Below are positions 9,626 through 19,542 of a stretch of 49,863 bases of DNA, piece after piece. The stretch is from Shewanella chilikensis. GTDB lineage: Bacteria; Pseudomonadota; Gammaproteobacteria; Enterobacterales; Shewanellaceae. The stretch lies in NCBI RefSeq assembly GCF_002836945.1, contig NZ_NIJM01000026.1:18941-68803 (forward strand), read 5' to 3'. Both the position numbers and the translations under genes were made by a program. How positions within the stretch are numbered: position 1 is the stretch's first letter; each line of letters opens with the position of its first letter. The notes under the pieces are model-generated. The model worked only from the letters and a program-made list of their open reading frames with translations, made no database searches and was not told where the DNA came from.

Positions 9626-11767
9626 ATGTCCCGTAACATTATGTTGATCCCCATAGGCACAGGCGTCGGCCTGACGTCTATCAGCCTGGGGATGGTTCGC
9701 GCATTGGAACGCCACGGCGTTAAAGTGCAATTCTTTAAACCCATTTCCCAGTTGCGCCCGCAGGATCACGGCCCTGAGCGTTCAACCACCATCCTCAGCA
9801 AATCCCCAACGGTCAACCCGCTTGAGCCGTTTGAGATGATCCACGCCGAAGCACTGATCCGTGCCGATCAGACGGATGTGCTGATGGAGCAAATTATCGC
9901 CCGCGCTAGTGAAATTGCCGATAACACTGAAACCCTGATCATCGAAGGCCTGGTGCACACCCGTAGTCACCCGTTTGCCGATGATGTCAATTATGCCATT
10001 GCCAAGGCGCTCGACGCCGATGTGATTTTTGTCGCAACCCCAGGCAACGACAGCCCGACCGGGCTGATGAACCGCCTCGAAATCGCCTTTAACTCCTGGG
10101 GCGGTAACAAGAACAAGCGTCTTATCGGTGCCATCATCAACAAGATTGGCGCGCCGGTGGACGACGAAGGCCGTGCCCGTCCGGATCTGTCTGAGGTATT
10201 CGACCATCAAGGCGTTCAGCGCAGCGATACTGCCGGTATGTTCCAGTTGCCGGGCAAGAGCCCACTTAGGATCCTCGGCAGCGTACCTTATAACCTGGAT
10301 CTGGTGTCCCCTCGAGCCTCAGATTTGGCCAAGCACCTGCGCGCCCGCATCATCAATGCCGGTGAGATGAACACTCGCCGTCTGCGCAAGGTAACCTTCT
10401 GTGCCCGCTCTATTCCCAACATGGTGCAGCACATCAAGACCGACTCGCTGCTGGTCACCTCTGGCGATCGCTCCGATGTTATCGTATCTGCCTGTCTGGC
10501 AGCCATGAACGGCGTCAAGATTGGTGCCTTGCTGCTGAGCGGCGGTTATGAACCTGAACCCGAGATCATGGCTTTATGTGAACAGGCCTTTGAAACCGGC
10601 CTGCCTGTGTTCCTTATCGACACCAATACCTGGCAGACCTCACTCAATATTCAACGCTTTGACCACGAAGTACCTGTGGATGATGCAGTACGTATTGAAC
10701 TGGTACAGGAATATGTTGCCGGTCATATAGATCAGAGCTGGATTGAAAGCGTCACAGAGAACTCGCCTCGCGAGCACCGCCTGTCGCCACCGGCTTTCCG
10801 CTACAAGCTTACCGAGCTGGCCCGCGCCGCCCGTAAGACTGTGGTACTGCCTGAAGGCGATGAGCCGCGCACCATCAAAGCCGCCGCCATCTGCGCCGAG
10901 CGCGGTATTGCCCGCTGCGTACTGCTAGGCAAACGCGACGAAATCCTGCGTATCGCAGCCCAGCAGGATGTCATTCTGGGAGAGGATGTCGAGATTATCG
11001 ATCCCGATGAAGTGCGTGAGCGCTATGTCGAACCTATGCTGGATCTTCGCCGTCACAAGGGCCTGACCGAAGTAGTTGCCCGTGAGCAGTTGGAAGACAA
11101 CATGGTGCTGGGCACTATGATGCTGGCCCAGAATGAAGTAGACGGTATCGTTTCCGGTGCTGTCAACACCACGGCCAACACCATTCGTCCGCCACTACAG
11201 CTGATTAAAACAGCACCCGGCTCCAGTCTGGTCTCTTCCATCTTCTTTATGCTGATGCCGGATCAAGTGCTGGTATATGGTGACTGCGCCATCAACCCGG
11301 ATCCCAATGCCGAGCAGTTGGCCGATATCGCCATCCAATCGGCCGAGTCGGCCAAAGCCTTCGGCATTGAGCCCAGAGTGGCGATGATCAGCTACTCAAC
11401 CGGTGACTCAGGTACAGGCTCGGATGTGGATAAGGTTCGTGAAGCCACCCGGATTGCCAAAGAGAAGCGTCCGGATCTGGTGATTGACGGCCCACTGCAA
11501 TACGACGCCGCTGTCATGCCCAACGTGGCTCGCTCCAAGGCGCCGGATAGCCCGGTTGCCGGTAAGGCGACCGTGTTTGTGTTCCCGGATCTCAACACGG
11601 GTAACACCACTTATAAGGCCGTTCAACGAAGCGCCGATCTGATCAGCATAGGCCCTATGTTGCAAGGTATGCGTAAGCCGGTGAACGATCTGTCCCGCGG
11701 CGCCCTGGTGGATGATATTGTTTACACCATCGCCCTGACGGCCATTCAGGCTACTCAGAACGATTAA
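9626..11767 (+). CDS. pta: Phosphate acetyltransferase, long form
   Basis: This 713-residue enzyme converts acetyl-CoA and phosphate to acetyl phosphate, supplying acetate kinase. It has the long enterobacterial architecture. An N-terminal P-loop NTPase-like domain (about 1-220, starting [15 protein letters not shown]) comes first, then a DRTGG regulatory domain (about 220-340), then the catalytic PTA domain (about 385-710). The catalytic domain has [44 protein letters not shown] and [15 protein letters not shown]. An AAGAGG ribosome site precedes the ATG. It forms the acetate branch with ackA downstream of pyruvate formate-lyase. Confidence 0.97.
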   Translation: MSRNIMLIPIGTGVGLTSISLGMVRALERHGVKVQFFKPISQLRPQDHGPERSTTILSKSPTVNPLEPFEMIHAEALIRADQTDVLMEQIIARASEIADNTETLIIEGLVHTRSHPFADDVNYAIAKALDADVIFVATPGNDSPTGLMNRLEIAFNSWGGNKNKRLIGAIINKIGAPVDDEGRARPDLSEVFDHQGVQRSDTAGMFQLPGKSPLRILGSVPYNLDLVSPRASDLAKHLRARIINAGEMNTRRLRKVTFCARSIPNMVQHIKTDSLLVTSGDRSDVIVSACLAAMNGVKIGALLLSGGYEPEPEIMALCEQAFETGLPVFLIDTNTWQTSLNIQRFDHEVPVDDAVRIELVQEYVAGHIDQSWIESVTENSPREHRLSPPAFRYKLTELARAARKTVVLPEGDEPRTIKAAAICAERGIARCVLLGKRDEILRIAAQQDVILGEDVEIIDPDEVRERYVEPMLDLRRHKGLTEVVAREQLEDNMVLGTMMLAQNEVDGIVSGAVNTTANTIRPPLQLIKTAPGSSLVSSIFFMLMPDQVLVYGDCAINPDPNAEQLADIAIQSAESAKAFGIEPRVAMISYSTGDSGTGSDVDKVREATRIAKEKRPDLVIDGPLQYDAAVMPNVARSKAPDSPVAGKATVFVFPDLNTGNTTYKAVQRSADLISIGPMLQGMRKPVNDLSRGALVDDIVYTIALTAIQATQND

Positions 11768-11784
11768 CGGACTATAACCAACTC

Positions 11785-11816
11785 AAAAGCGTCTGCTACT
11801 GCAGGCGCTTTTTTTT
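11785..11816 (+). terminator. Terminator after pta
   Basis: A 12-bp stem with one weak pair and a TACT loop is followed by an eight-T run. Confidence 0.85.
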
Positions 11817-12280
11817 GGGTTCATCGCGGATCTCCGGGGAATGCAGCTCTGACTTTCAACAAGAAGTATTCGGTATCCAGGTAGCCAAAGCCCATTCGCT
11901 TCAGCAATTTGATTTTGTTATTTAAACGGTATTATGGACTGACTGCGGCTTTTATCAGCAAAAGCTGTACAAAATCAACGCAAAGGATCCTTTACGCCAG
12001 TTATGATTCAGTCGGGAATGAGTCATCAGGAGAGAAACAGATAGGGGAAAGTGCCAAGCGTCAAAAATTAACCAGCGACAATTTAACGACGATATCAATC
12101 GCTTAGAAAGTATCTATCGAGTCTTCAACACACTTGTCCACAGATTCTGTGGATAAGAATCCGTGCGCTATCCTCTTTATATGCCACAGGATCGCCGATC
12201 CCGTCAAGCCCGAGGCAGCGGCTTGCGATCAATACTAAAAAAACCGATACTGTTTGGCACCAATCGCCAGGGTCAACACT
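11817..12280. other. Intergenic region with no convincing gene
   Basis: About 460 bp, AT-richer than its neighbours, with no open frame that has a good start and family-like composition. The only distinct signal is the inverted pair of DnaA-type boxes at 12134-12156. The promoter for the following lipoprotein and perhaps the yciB unit must lie here, but I cannot fix a -35/-10 pair. Confidence 0.5.
12134..12156. promoter_or_regulatory. Inverted pair of DnaA-box-like sequences
   Basis: TTGTCCACA at 12134-12142 and TGTGGATAA at 12148-12156 form an inverted repeat. The second is an exact reverse complement of the consensus DnaA box TTATCCACA; the first differs at one position. This could be a DnaA-responsive site or chance. 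Confidence 0.45.
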
Positions 12281-12721
12281 ATGAGATATTTACTTTTTCT
12301 TTGTCTGCTAGGCCTATTTGGCTGCAATGATGACCCGAATAAAGCCACCATAGATACGCCAGAGCAAGTCGCCCTGGGATTCTTTCAGGCCATCTATATA
12401 GATAAAGATGTCGAGAAGGCGAGCCTGTATGTCGACGACCCTATGAAGGAGGTGCTGCAAAGTTACTATATCGCCGCCTCTGTACAGCGCCATATGCTCA
12501 ATCTACAGATGACAGATGTCACCCTGGAGATTGAAGAGATAGATATCGACTTCTTTCGCAAGTTTACCGATGACGTGACCATAGTGGTCAAATTTACCGG
12601 CCATAGAGGTGGTCGGCCCTGGGTCGATGACAGAACCATTCGCCTGCATAAACGGGGTCGGGGCTGGGTGATAGTGGAAATTCTCCCGGAAATTGGCAAG
12701 ATCAACTCAGGTTCCCTGTAA
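12281..12721 (+). CDS. Small lipoprotein of unknown function
   Basis: I start at the ATG at 12281 because it opens a lipoprotein signal peptide, MRYLLFLCLLGLFGC, with Cys15 as the lipidated residue after a hydrophobic stretch. The longer frame from 12254 would bury it. The mature part (about 130 residues) has the pattern of small NTF2/DUF4878-like domains: a helical beginning (TPEQVALGFFQAIY, then KDVEKASLYV), then beta strands ending in WVIVEILPE. No enzyme motif is visible. It likely sits on the periplasmic side of a membrane. The next gene begins 95 bp later. Confidence 0.75.
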   Translation: MRYLLFLCLLGLFGCNDDPNKATIDTPEQVALGFFQAIYIDKDVEKASLYVDDPMKEVLQSYYIAASVQRHMLNLQMTDVTLEIEEIDIDFFRKFTDDVTIVVKFTGHRGGRPWVDDRTIRLHKRGRGWVIVEILPEIGKINSGSL

Positions 12722-12816
12722 TAATTGTGCACTGACCCACGCAAGGGCCGAAGAGGTTTATCCCTCAAAGCCCGCCGTGCTACACTCACAGGCAATTTTC
12801 ACTCAGCCTGATTACT

Positions 12817-13362
12817 ATGAAACAACTGCTGGATTTCCTGCCGCTGGTCATCTTCTTTGCCGTTTATAAGTTTTACGATATCTACGTCGCCAGTGGCGCC
12901 CTGATAGCCGCAACGGCGCTGCAACTCGTGGTGACCTACCTGCTGTACCGCAAGCTTGAGAAAATGCATCTCATCACCTTTGCCATGGTGGCCGTATTCG
13001 GTACCCTAACCTTGGTGTTTCACGACGATACCTTTATCAAATGGAAAGTCACCATAGTCTATGCCTTGTTCGCCTTGGGTCTGGGTGTCAGCCAATTGCT
13101 GAATAAGCCTGTGCTCAAGGGCATGCTGGGGCAGGAACTCAAGGTTGCCGACAAGATATGGGCCCAAGTCACTTGGTACTGGGTCAGTTTCTTTATTGTC
13201 TGCGGCCTTATCAATATCTATGTCGCCTTCAGTCTGAGTCAGGAAACCTGGGTAAACTTCAAGGTCTTTGGCTTGACCGCAGTGACGCTGCTGAACACCA
13301 TAGCAACCGTGGTTTATCTCTTTAAACACATCCCCGAAGAGCAACGCAAGGAACTCAAATAA
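12817..13362 (+). CDS. yciB: YciB/IspZ-type inner-membrane septation protein
   Basis: This 181-residue inner-membrane protein has five hydrophobic segments. The N-terminus [22 protein letters not shown] and the blocks [20 protein letters not shown] and [10 protein letters not shown] are family hallmarks, and the length is close to E. coli YciB (179). The family affects cell-envelope synthesis and septation through contacts with divisome and elongasome proteins, with no known catalytic activity. Its stop overlaps the start of the yciI-like gene (TAATG), so the two are coupled. Confidence 0.93.
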   Translation: MKQLLDFLPLVIFFAVYKFYDIYVASGALIAATALQLVVTYLLYRKLEKMHLITFAMVAVFGTLTLVFHDDTFIKWKVTIVYALFALGLGVSQLLNKPVLKGMLGQELKVADKIWAQVTWYWVSFFIVCGLINIYVAFSLSQETWVNFKVFGLTAVTLLNTIATVVYLFKHIPEEQRKELK

Positions 13363-13661
13363 TGTGGTATATGATCTCATCCCAAGATGTTGAAAACAGC
13401 CTGGAAAAACGTCTTGCCGCTCGTCCGGCCCATCTACAGCGCCTGCAACTGCTGGCCGATGAAGGACGATTGATGCTGGCCGGTCCACATCCCGCCGTGG
13501 ACAGTGAAAACCCGGGGGACGCCGGATTCAGCGGCTCTTTGGTAGTGGCCGAGTTTGAATCGCTGGAAGCCGCCCAGGCCTGGGCCAATGCCGATCCTTA
13601 TGTTGCCGCCGGCGTTTATCTGAGTGTTATCGTTAAACCCTTCAAACGAGTGCTGCCCTGA
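13362..13661 (+). CDS. yciI: YciI-family protein
   Basis: This 99-residue cytoplasmic protein has the ferredoxin-like YciI fold. It has the family pattern [17 protein letters not shown], then LAGPHPAVD with the conserved His of the putative active site, then [19 protein letters not shown] and [10 protein letters not shown]. The molecular function of the family is not settled. It overlaps yciB at its start and xthA at its end (TGATG), forming a tightly coupled three-gene unit. Confidence 0.93.
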   Translation: MWYMISSQDVENSLEKRLAARPAHLQRLQLLADEGRLMLAGPHPAVDSENPGDAGFSGSLVVAEFESLEAAQAWANADPYVAAGVYLSVIVKPFKRVLP

Positions 13662-14467
13662 TGAAAATCGTTTCCTTCAACATCAACGGATTGAGAGCCC
13701 GTCTGCATCAGCTGCAACAGTTGATAGACAGCCACCAACCGGACATCATAGGGCTGCAGGAAACCAAGGTGCACGACGAAGCCTTCCCGCTGGCCGAAGT
13801 GGAAGCTATGGGTTATCAGGTACATTTCCACGGTGGCAAGGCCCACTATGGTGTGGCTCTGTTATCCAAACAAGCCCCCATTGAGGTTCAAAAAGGCTTT
13901 CCCACCGACGATGAAGATGCCCAGCGCCGGCTTATCGCCGGAAAGTTCATCCAGGACAACGGCCGGGTGCTGACAGTGATCAACGGTTACTTCCCCCAGG
14001 GGGAGAATATCAATCACGAGACCAAGTACCCGGCCAAGCGTAAGTTTTACGCCGACCTGATGCAGTATCTGCAAAACTCATTCAGCCCGGATCAGGATAT
14101 TGCCATCATAGGGGATATCAATATCTCGCCGCTGGATCTGGATATCGGCATCGGCGACGCCAATGCCAAACGTTGGCTGAAGACGGGTAAATGCAGCTTC
14201 CAGCCGGAAGAGCGTGAATGGTTGCAAACCCTGCTGAATTGGGGCTTTGTGGATACCTTCCGCCAGTTGCATCCGCAGCGCAGCGAACGCTACTCCTGGT
14301 TTGATTATCGTAGCCGTGGCTTTGATGATAACCGCGGCCTGCGTATCGATGTGATCCTGGCAACCGAGTCGCTGGCAAGCCGCTTGAGTGAGGCCGATGT
14401 GGATTACGCACTTCGCGGCATCGACAAGCCCTCGGATCACGCGCCTATCTGGAGCTGTTTTCGCTGA
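13661..14467 (+). CDS. xthA: Exodeoxyribonuclease III
   Basis: This 268-residue cytoplasmic AP endonuclease and 3'-5' exonuclease of base excision repair has E. coli ExoIII length. Motifs seen are [10 protein letters not shown] at the N-terminus, LQETKV with the metal-binding Glu, [22 protein letters not shown] with the catalytic Asp and Asn, a divergent [20 protein letters not shown], and SDHAPIW with the general-base His at the C-terminus. It is coupled to yciI by a TGATG overlap. A terminator follows at 14559-14592. Confidence 0.96.
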   Translation: MKIVSFNINGLRARLHQLQQLIDSHQPDIIGLQETKVHDEAFPLAEVEAMGYQVHFHGGKAHYGVALLSKQAPIEVQKGFPTDDEDAQRRLIAGKFIQDNGRVLTVINGYFPQGENINHETKYPAKRKFYADLMQYLQNSFSPDQDIAIIGDINISPLDLDIGIGDANAKRWLKTGKCSFQPEEREWLQTLLNWGFVDTFRQLHPQRSERYSWFDYRSRGFDDNRGLRIDVILATESLASRLSEADVDYALRGIDKPSDHAPIWSCFR

Positions 14468-14558
14468 CATTGTTGTGAGCGCTGATGACGCTCAGGACGC
14501 TTACCACAGCAAGCGGCACGCCTGAAGTAAAAACAAAGCTCAGGAACCGCTATAACGC

Positions 14559-14592
14559 AAAACGCCGACATCTGATGATGCCGGCGTTTTTT
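14559..14592. terminator. Bidirectional terminator between xthA and the chemoreceptor gene
   Basis: A 14-bp stem with one mismatch and a TGAT loop has A residues on the left and T residues on the right. It can end both the plus-strand xthA unit and the minus-strand chemoreceptor gene, whose stop is 12 bp away. Confidence 0.8.
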
Positions 14593-14603
14593 ATGCTAGC
14601 CGT

Positions 14604-16019
14604 TCAACTGGTTTTATACTGTGCCAACAGCCGGGTCAGAGAGGCAGAAGCCTGGGCCAGTTTTTGGCTCAGCTCTATCGCCCTTTCGCTGGCCTGGCGC
14701 ATCTGCTCCGAGTGGCTGCGGATATCGCCAAGCTGCGAGCTGATCTCCCGGGCTGACACGCTTTGCTCTTCGGCCGAGGCAGCGATTTGGCTGCTGCGAT
14801 CAAATACCGCATCCACTGAGCCACGCATCCCCTCAACATCCGTCCCCACCTGAATGATCGCCTGGCGGCTTTCGTCGGCCTGCGACACTATCGCCTCGGT
14901 CAACTGAGACAAATTACGGCTGCCCGCCTGCAACCCCTCTATCATACGTTGAATTTCCACTGTCGCTTCCTGGGTTCGCCCCGCCAGGGTCCGCACCTCA
15001 TCGGCAACCACGGCAAAGCCGCGCCCCTGTTCACCGGCTCTGGCGGCCTCGATGGCGGCATTGAGCGCCAGCAGATTGGTCTGCTCGGAAATACCATCAA
15101 TAGTGGTCACCACGGCACCAATCTCGGTGGCATCCCGCGACAGTTGCGATACCGAAGAGAAAGCCTCGGCAATCCGGCTCGACAACTCACCTATACTGGC
15201 AACTGTTTCTGCTATATGTCTGGCGCCCAAGCCCATCTGAGAGGCGTTGTCCCGGGTCTGGGAAGAGGTTTCGGCGGCGTTGTGGGACACTTCGGTAATG
15301 GCATTGCTCATCTGCTCCATCGCCGTGGCCACAGTATCGAGAAACTGCCACTGAATTTTGCCCATCTCATCACCGGCGGCGGCTTGCTCGGCAAATTCGG
15401 AAGCCGCCATCGACAAGGTTTCGGCATTGCTGCTGATGGCGGTGACCATTTCGCTCATGTTATCGGCGCAGCGGTCAATCTCGCGGGCTATCAGGCTAAA
15501 ATCATCTGTGCCAAAGAAATTGAGCCTGAAGCTCAAATCGCCGTCAGCCAAGCGTTTGATCGCCATATACATATCCCATAGTCCGCCGCCAAGAGAGGTA
15601 GAGATCCAATAGCTGAGTTGAAACAGTGGCAACAGCCCGACAAAAGCCCACAGCAGCAACCAGTTTGCCCGACTGAGCATCTCTTGCTCCTGCAGTGTTA
15701 AGCTGTCACCGAGCCAGTAGTTACCATCTCGGCTACTGAGCATAACTTTTACCTCGGCGCGCGGTTCATTGCGGCTAAGACCTTGCTGCTGTAACCAAAG
15801 ATCGCGCCCCTGCTTGGGCGCCAGCTGGAGCAGGGTCTCGGCTTTGGCTTGTAAACGCGCCTCAGCGCCCTGGGTTACACTGGCATCCAACTGCCACCAG
15901 TTGGCCAGTGCGATAGCGGCAGTTATTGCGGTAACCAGCGAACACACAAGCCAGAATTTACCGTTGAGACTGAACTTAATCAGCATGGCATCAACTTTTC
16001 TAAACTGGATCTGCTTCAT
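14604..16019 (-). CDS. Methyl-accepting chemotaxis protein
   Basis: This 471-residue inner-membrane chemoreceptor starts after a GAGGAG ribosome site. A first membrane helix (about residues 20-40) is followed by a short periplasmic part of about 75 residues and a second helix (about 118-138). A HAMP-like segment comes next ([12 protein letters not shown]), then a long coiled-coil signalling domain. The kinase-control tip, [20 protein letters not shown] followed by [17 protein letters not shown], is canonical. There is no C-terminal CheR-tethering pentapeptide. The ligand is unknown, and the sensor domain is too small for a double Cache domain. Confidence 0.95.
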   Translation of the reverse strand: MKQIQFRKVDAMLIKFSLNGKFWLVCSLVTAITAAIALANWWQLDASVTQGAEARLQAKAETLLQLAPKQGRDLWLQQQGLSRNEPRAEVKVMLSSRDGNYWLGDSLTLQEQEMLSRANWLLLWAFVGLLPLFQLSYWISTSLGGGLWDMYMAIKRLADGDLSFRLNFFGTDDFSLIAREIDRCADNMSEMVTAISSNAETLSMAASEFAEQAAAGDEMGKIQWQFLDTVATAMEQMSNAITEVSHNAAETSSQTRDNASQMGLGARHIAETVASIGELSSRIAEAFSSVSQLSRDATEIGAVVTTIDGISEQTNLLALNAAIEAARAGEQGRGFAVVADEVRTLAGRTQEATVEIQRMIEGLQAGSRNLSQLTEAIVSQADESRQAIIQVGTDVEGMRGSVDAVFDRSSQIAASAEEQSVSAREISSQLGDIRSHSEQMRQASERAIELSQKLAQASASLTRLLAQYKTS

Positions 16020-16075
16020 CAGTGCTCCTCAGCGCGAAGCTAAAAGCCGGGACAGGATCCTGGCAGTATAATCTA

Positions 16076-16579
16076 TTACTCCACCACCCTTTCGACCGGC
16101 AGAGGTTTTGTTTGAGTTTCACGACTGCGGCTGGTTTGGCAATAGCCCATGAGATCGGTCAAACGACTCATGGCATAACCGAATACGGCGCCAATCAGCA
16201 GCGGCGGCATAATAGCCGCAATATCCGCCGACATGGCAAAGGTGATGCAACAACCAATAAAGGCACCAGGAATAAAGTTAAGTTTACCGAAGCAGGCCTG
16301 CAGGCACATGGCACTGGTGGCTATACCGGTGAAGATCCAGCCAAATACCGGCGAGACAAAGAAGCTGCTGCCGCTGATGATAAGCCAGGCCCAGAATACT
16401 CCCGATGTATTGGTGCACCAGGCCTGAAGCAAACCGGCGAACCCACTGCGTCCTTGAGCAAAGAAAGTACTGCACCCCAGAAACCCTATCCAGGTGATCA
16501 GCCCAAAGGTGTCGGCAACCCCACACCAAACAGTGGCCAAGAGACCGGCAGATATTGCTGCATGCCAACGCTGTTGCAT
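16076..16579 (-). CDS. DUF1097 inner-membrane protein (YcdZ-like)
   Basis: This 167-residue protein, counted from the ATG at 16579, has five hydrophobic segments. The start is chosen because GGGGAG (16588-16593) lies 8 nt upstream, while a longer frame from 16606 has no ribosome site. It contains GFLGCSTFFAQGR and a Cys- and Gly-rich stretch SAMCLQACFGKLNFIPGAFIG typical of DUF1097, whose E. coli member is YcdZ. The function is unknown. It stands alone between the chemoreceptor and ycbL. Confidence 0.8.
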   Translation of the reverse strand: MQQRWHAAISAGLLATVWCGVADTFGLITWIGFLGCSTFFAQGRSGFAGLLQAWCTNTSGVFWAWLIISGSSFFVSPVFGWIFTGIATSAMCLQACFGKLNFIPGAFIGCCITFAMSADIAAIMPPLLIGAVFGYAMSRLTDLMGYCQTSRSRETQTKPLPVERVVE

Positions 16580-16737
16580 AGGAGTATCTCCCCAAAATGT
16601 AAACATTGGTTAAATTACCCCGTTTTTGATAACAAAAACCGGATCTACACCAAAAAAGGGCTTATTAATGCCGAGATCTGGCTCACTTTGCAAACATTTG
16701 GTAGTAAAAAAACAATAACGGAGTGAATTTTAGCCAA

Positions 16738-16761
16738 ATAAAAACCCGGGCATGCCCGGGT
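16738..16761 (-). terminator. Terminator of the ycbL gene
   Basis: The 7-bp GC stem ACCCGGG-CATG-CCCGGGT at 16744-16761 is followed on the minus strand by a T-rich tract. It lies 20 bp after the ycbL stop. Confidence 0.85.
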
Positions 16762-16781
16762 CAGTTACAACAGGGATAGCC

Positions 16782-17429
16782 TCAATCGGCCAATAGCTGA
16801 TCGGCAACAAAGGGGTTATTACGCCTTTCTTCACCAAAGCTCGACATAGGGCCGTGGCCGGGAATGAAATTGACCTGCTCGCCCAAAGGCCAGAGTTTGT
16901 AACGAATGGAGTCAATCAGCTGCTGATAGTTGGAGCCGGGAAAGTCAGTACGGCCTATAGAGCCACGGAAAAGGACATCTCCCACCCAGGCCAGGTTCTC
17001 TTCGCGGTCAAAGAAAATCACATGCCCTGGGGTATGCCCCGGACAGTGAAAAACCTGCAATGCCTGCTCTCCCAGGATAACCTCTGCACCATCTTCGAGA
17101 TAGCGGTCAGCCTCGAAGGCGGTGCAGGCCGGGAAACCAAAGTTCTGGCTTTGGCGTGGCAGGTTCTCCAGCCAGAATTTATCGTCGATATGCGGGCCAA
17201 TAATCTGCACGTCACACTCGGTGGCCAAAGCCTTGGCGGCACCAACATGATCTATGTGTCCGTGAGTCAAAAGAATATATTGCAACTGCAGGCCGTGCTG
17301 CGCCAGGGCATCCATGATGCGCTCATGGTTACCACCTGGATCTATCACAGCGGCTTTGCCACTCTTCTCACACCAGATGAGGCTGCAGTTCTGCTGGAAA
17401 GGGGTCACTGGGATGATCTGGTATTTCAT
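16782..17429 (-). CDS. ycbL: YcbL-type metallo-beta-lactamase-fold hydrolase
   Basis: This 215-residue cytoplasmic hydrolase of the glyoxalase II-like group shows the metal-binding motif THGHIDHVGA (HxHxDH). Further ligand residues are in CPGHTPGH, WVGDVLFRGSIGRTD and FIPGHGP. I start at the ATG at 17429 because it gives the family's usual length and N-terminus (MKYQIIPVTPFQQNC). A longer frame to 17597 adds residues without family resemblance. Family members hydrolyse small thioesters such as S-lactoylglutathione in vitro, but the physiological substrate is uncertain. Confidence 0.92.
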   Translation of the reverse strand: MKYQIIPVTPFQQNCSLIWCEKSGKAAVIDPGGNHERIMDALAQHGLQLQYILLTHGHIDHVGAAKALATECDVQIIGPHIDDKFWLENLPRQSQNFGFPACTAFEADRYLEDGAEVILGEQALQVFHCPGHTPGHVIFFDREENLAWVGDVLFRGSIGRTDFPGSNYQQLIDSIRYKLWPLGEQVNFIPGHGPMSSFGEERRNNPFVADQLLAD

Positions 17430-17621
17430 TACACACACTCGCAGGCTGTTATCGTTCCATGATCGATAGATCGTCTCGGAGCATGATCCATCAACCCGGC
17501 AACAGAAAAATTGATCCCGGGCAGGAAAGCGCCAGATAGGCAACTTTTCTGGCGCCGGTTTGCAGCGCAGGGATTTTTGTATACAATTTTGAGCCATCCA
17601 CCGTCAAGCCCAAGGCCCTAC

Positions 17622-18908
17622 ATGATAACAGACAGCCGTCTTGCTGGCATCCTGAGCCGCAAACACTTCTTCTCTCTGCCACTGGATTATCAGCATCCCA
17701 CCAGGGAACAACTGCAAATTTTTGCCCGGGAGCTTATCGGCACCCAGGATAACGCCGCGACCTTGCCACTCTTGGTGTTTTTTCAAGGTGGCCCAGGCTT
17801 TGGTGCCGCCCGCCCCCTTGCCAATGGCGGCTGGATTAAAAGAGCACTCAAGGAGTATAGGGTACTCTTACTGGATCAGCGCGGTACAGGTCTTTCAAGC
17901 CCGCTCAGCTTCAAGACACTGGACGGCATGACGCCTGACGAGCAGGCTGAGCACCTGAGCCATTTTCGCGCCGACAATATCATCCGCGATGCCGAGGCGA
18001 TTCGGGCACAACTGAGCCCTGATACTCCCTGGAGCATTCTCGGTCAGAGTTTCGGTGGCTTTTGCGTACTCAGATACCTGAGCGCCGCACCGCAAGGGCT
18101 CAAGGAAGCCTTTATTACCGGCGGTATCCCTTCCCTTGAGCGCCCCGCAGCCGAAGTTTACCGGGCAACTTATCAACGCCTGCTGGCCAAAAACCAGGAT
18201 TTCTTTGCCCGTTTCAAGGATGCCAAAGCCTTGCTGGCCGAGCTCAGAGACTTTATCAATAACCATGATGCGCGCCTGGCTACAGGAGAGCGGCTGACCC
18301 AGGAAATGCTGCAACTTTTGGGGGTTAACTTAGGCATGGAGCAGGGGCCAGAGGCCGTCTACTATTTGCTGGAGCAAGCCTTAATAGATACCCCAAGCGG
18401 CAAGGCGCTCAATCCCTTGTTTGAGGGGCAGTTCTGCCAAATGCTGGATTACAATACCAACCCGCTGTTTGCCATCATGCACGAGTCCATCTACTGCCAA
18501 CAGCAAGCGGCAAACTGGGCCGCCCACAGGGTGCGGGCCGAATATCCGGCTTTTGCCCCGGACGCCAAAGAGCTACTCTTCAGCGGTGAAATGATTTACC
18601 CCTGGATGTTCGAACAGTTTGCCAACCTCAAGCCGCTGAAAGCCTGCGCCGAATTGCTGGCCGCCAAAGCCGATTGGCCTTCACTCTATGACTCGAACAT
18701 TCTCGCCAATAACCGTGTACCTGTCGCCGCAGCCATCTACAGCGAAGATATGTATGTCGAGCAAGCCTACAGCCTGGAAACCGCCACCAAAGTGGGCAAC
18801 CTCAAGTATTGGATGACCTCTGAGTATGAGCACAATGGCATACGCATGGATGGTGAGCGGATCCTCGATAAGCTGATTGCGCTCAATCGCGGCCAGGCAC
18901 TCAGATGA
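17622..18908 (+). CDS. Prolyl-aminopeptidase-like alpha/beta hydrolase (S33)
   Basis: This protein of about 428 residues starts at the ATG at 17622. It has the proline iminopeptidase signatures FFQGGPGFG (oxyanion-hole HGGPG equivalent), LLDQRGTGLS, and the nucleophile elbow GQSFGG, with a late His in YEHNGIRMDGERIL. The family removes N-terminal proline from peptides. The length fits the larger clade rather than the 310-residue form. There is no signal peptide, so it is probably cytoplasmic. A strong terminator follows. Confidence 0.87.
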   Translation: MITDSRLAGILSRKHFFSLPLDYQHPTREQLQIFARELIGTQDNAATLPLLVFFQGGPGFGAARPLANGGWIKRALKEYRVLLLDQRGTGLSSPLSFKTLDGMTPDEQAEHLSHFRADNIIRDAEAIRAQLSPDTPWSILGQSFGGFCVLRYLSAAPQGLKEAFITGGIPSLERPAAEVYRATYQRLLAKNQDFFARFKDAKALLAELRDFINNHDARLATGERLTQEMLQLLGVNLGMEQGPEAVYYLLEQALIDTPSGKALNPLFEGQFCQMLDYNTNPLFAIMHESIYCQQQAANWAAHRVRAEYPAFAPDAKELLFSGEMIYPWMFEQFANLKPLKACAELLAAKADWPSLYDSNILANNRVPVAAAIYSEDMYVEQAYSLETATKVGNLKYWMTSEYEHNGIRMDGERILDKLIALNRGQALR

Positions 18909-18998
18909 ATTCAGCTTGGGTTAATTTAAAAAGCGCACACTGAACTTGGTTCCACATCCATTGACGCTTTGCTTAAACACTTGTTTTAGTATCGTCCC

Positions 18999-19025
18999 GG
19001 CCTGCCCTTTTGGCAGGCCTTTTTT
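18999..19025 (+). terminator. Terminator after the S33 hydrolase
   Basis: An 8-bp GC-rich stem (GGCCTGCC with GGCAGGCC) is followed by six T residues. Confidence 0.85.
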
Positions 19026-19032
19026 ATCCCCC

Positions 19033-19058
19033 AAAAAAAACCGCAGCCTAAGCTGCGG
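19033..19058 (-). terminator. Terminator of the lyase-reductase-cytochrome operon
   Basis: A 7-bp stem, CCGCAGC-CTAA-GCTGCGG, is followed on the minus strand by an eight-T run. It lies 57 bp beyond the cytochrome stop and marks the end of the operon. Confidence 0.85.
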
Positions 19059-19114
19059 TGGAAAAAACGGACTGGGTCCAATCCAAAAAATACAGGGAGA
19101 CTCGAACCGCCGAC

Positions 19115-19498
19115 TTAGCGCTTCATTGCTGGATAGGTGAACTCATGGCACTGATTGCAATAAACCTTGCTCTCTTTGTGCTCCTGATGGCAGTAAGTAC
19201 ATGGCAAGTCCGTGCCATAGTGCAAACTGTCATGGGGGTTGGGTTCAACATCATGACCGGCGTTGGCCGGACGTGCTGTCTGCTTGGCAACATCTTCAGG
19301 AGTACCGTGGCAGGCTTCACAGGCTGTCGCATCGGGAATGGTCTTGCGCTTGGCATCACCATGGCAGGCGGCGCAATCAATACGACCATTTTCAGTCGTC
19401 ATGATTTCTTTGTGGTAGTCCTTGATCTTCATGGCGTTGGCCGCTCCAGGCAGCAACAAGGCGCAGGCTACAAGAACAGTGGATATCATCTTCAACAT
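19115..19498 (-). CDS. Periplasmic tetraheme cytochrome c
   Basis: This 127-residue protein has a Sec signal peptide (cleavage near residue 22, ANA-M). Four CXXCH haem sites start at Cys42, Cys60, Cys100 and Cys114, with extra His residues for bis-His ligation. This is the size and layout of the tetraheme domain of Shewanella flavocytochrome c fumarate reductase, here as a separate protein. It should carry electrons from the inner-membrane quinol dehydrogenase (CymA-type) to the FAD reductase encoded two genes upstream, which lacks haems. An AGGAAG ribosome site lies 6 nt before the start. It is the last gene of the operon, 44 bp after the lyase gene. Confidence 0.93.
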   Translation of the reverse strand: MLKMISTVLVACALLLPGAANAMKIKDYHKEIMTTENGRIDCAACHGDAKRKTIPDATACEACHGTPEDVAKQTARPANAGHDVEPNPHDSLHYGTDLPCTYCHQEHKESKVYCNQCHEFTYPAMKR

Positions 19499-19542
19499 CT
19501 TGGGCTTCCTGTTGCGGGGCAGTTGCCTGCCCCGCTCTTCTA

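Noticed and set aside
11909..12106. 65-codon frame after pta
   Set aside because: It has no ribosome site and no family signal, and it overlaps AT-rich intergenic sequence.
19088..19115. tRNA T-arm-like sequence on the minus strand (GGCGGTTCGAGTCTCCC) just after the cytochrome gene
   Set aside because: The two sides of the arm do not pair (GGCGG against CTCCC), and no acceptor stem, anticodon arm or CCA end can be built. At most it is an old remnant.
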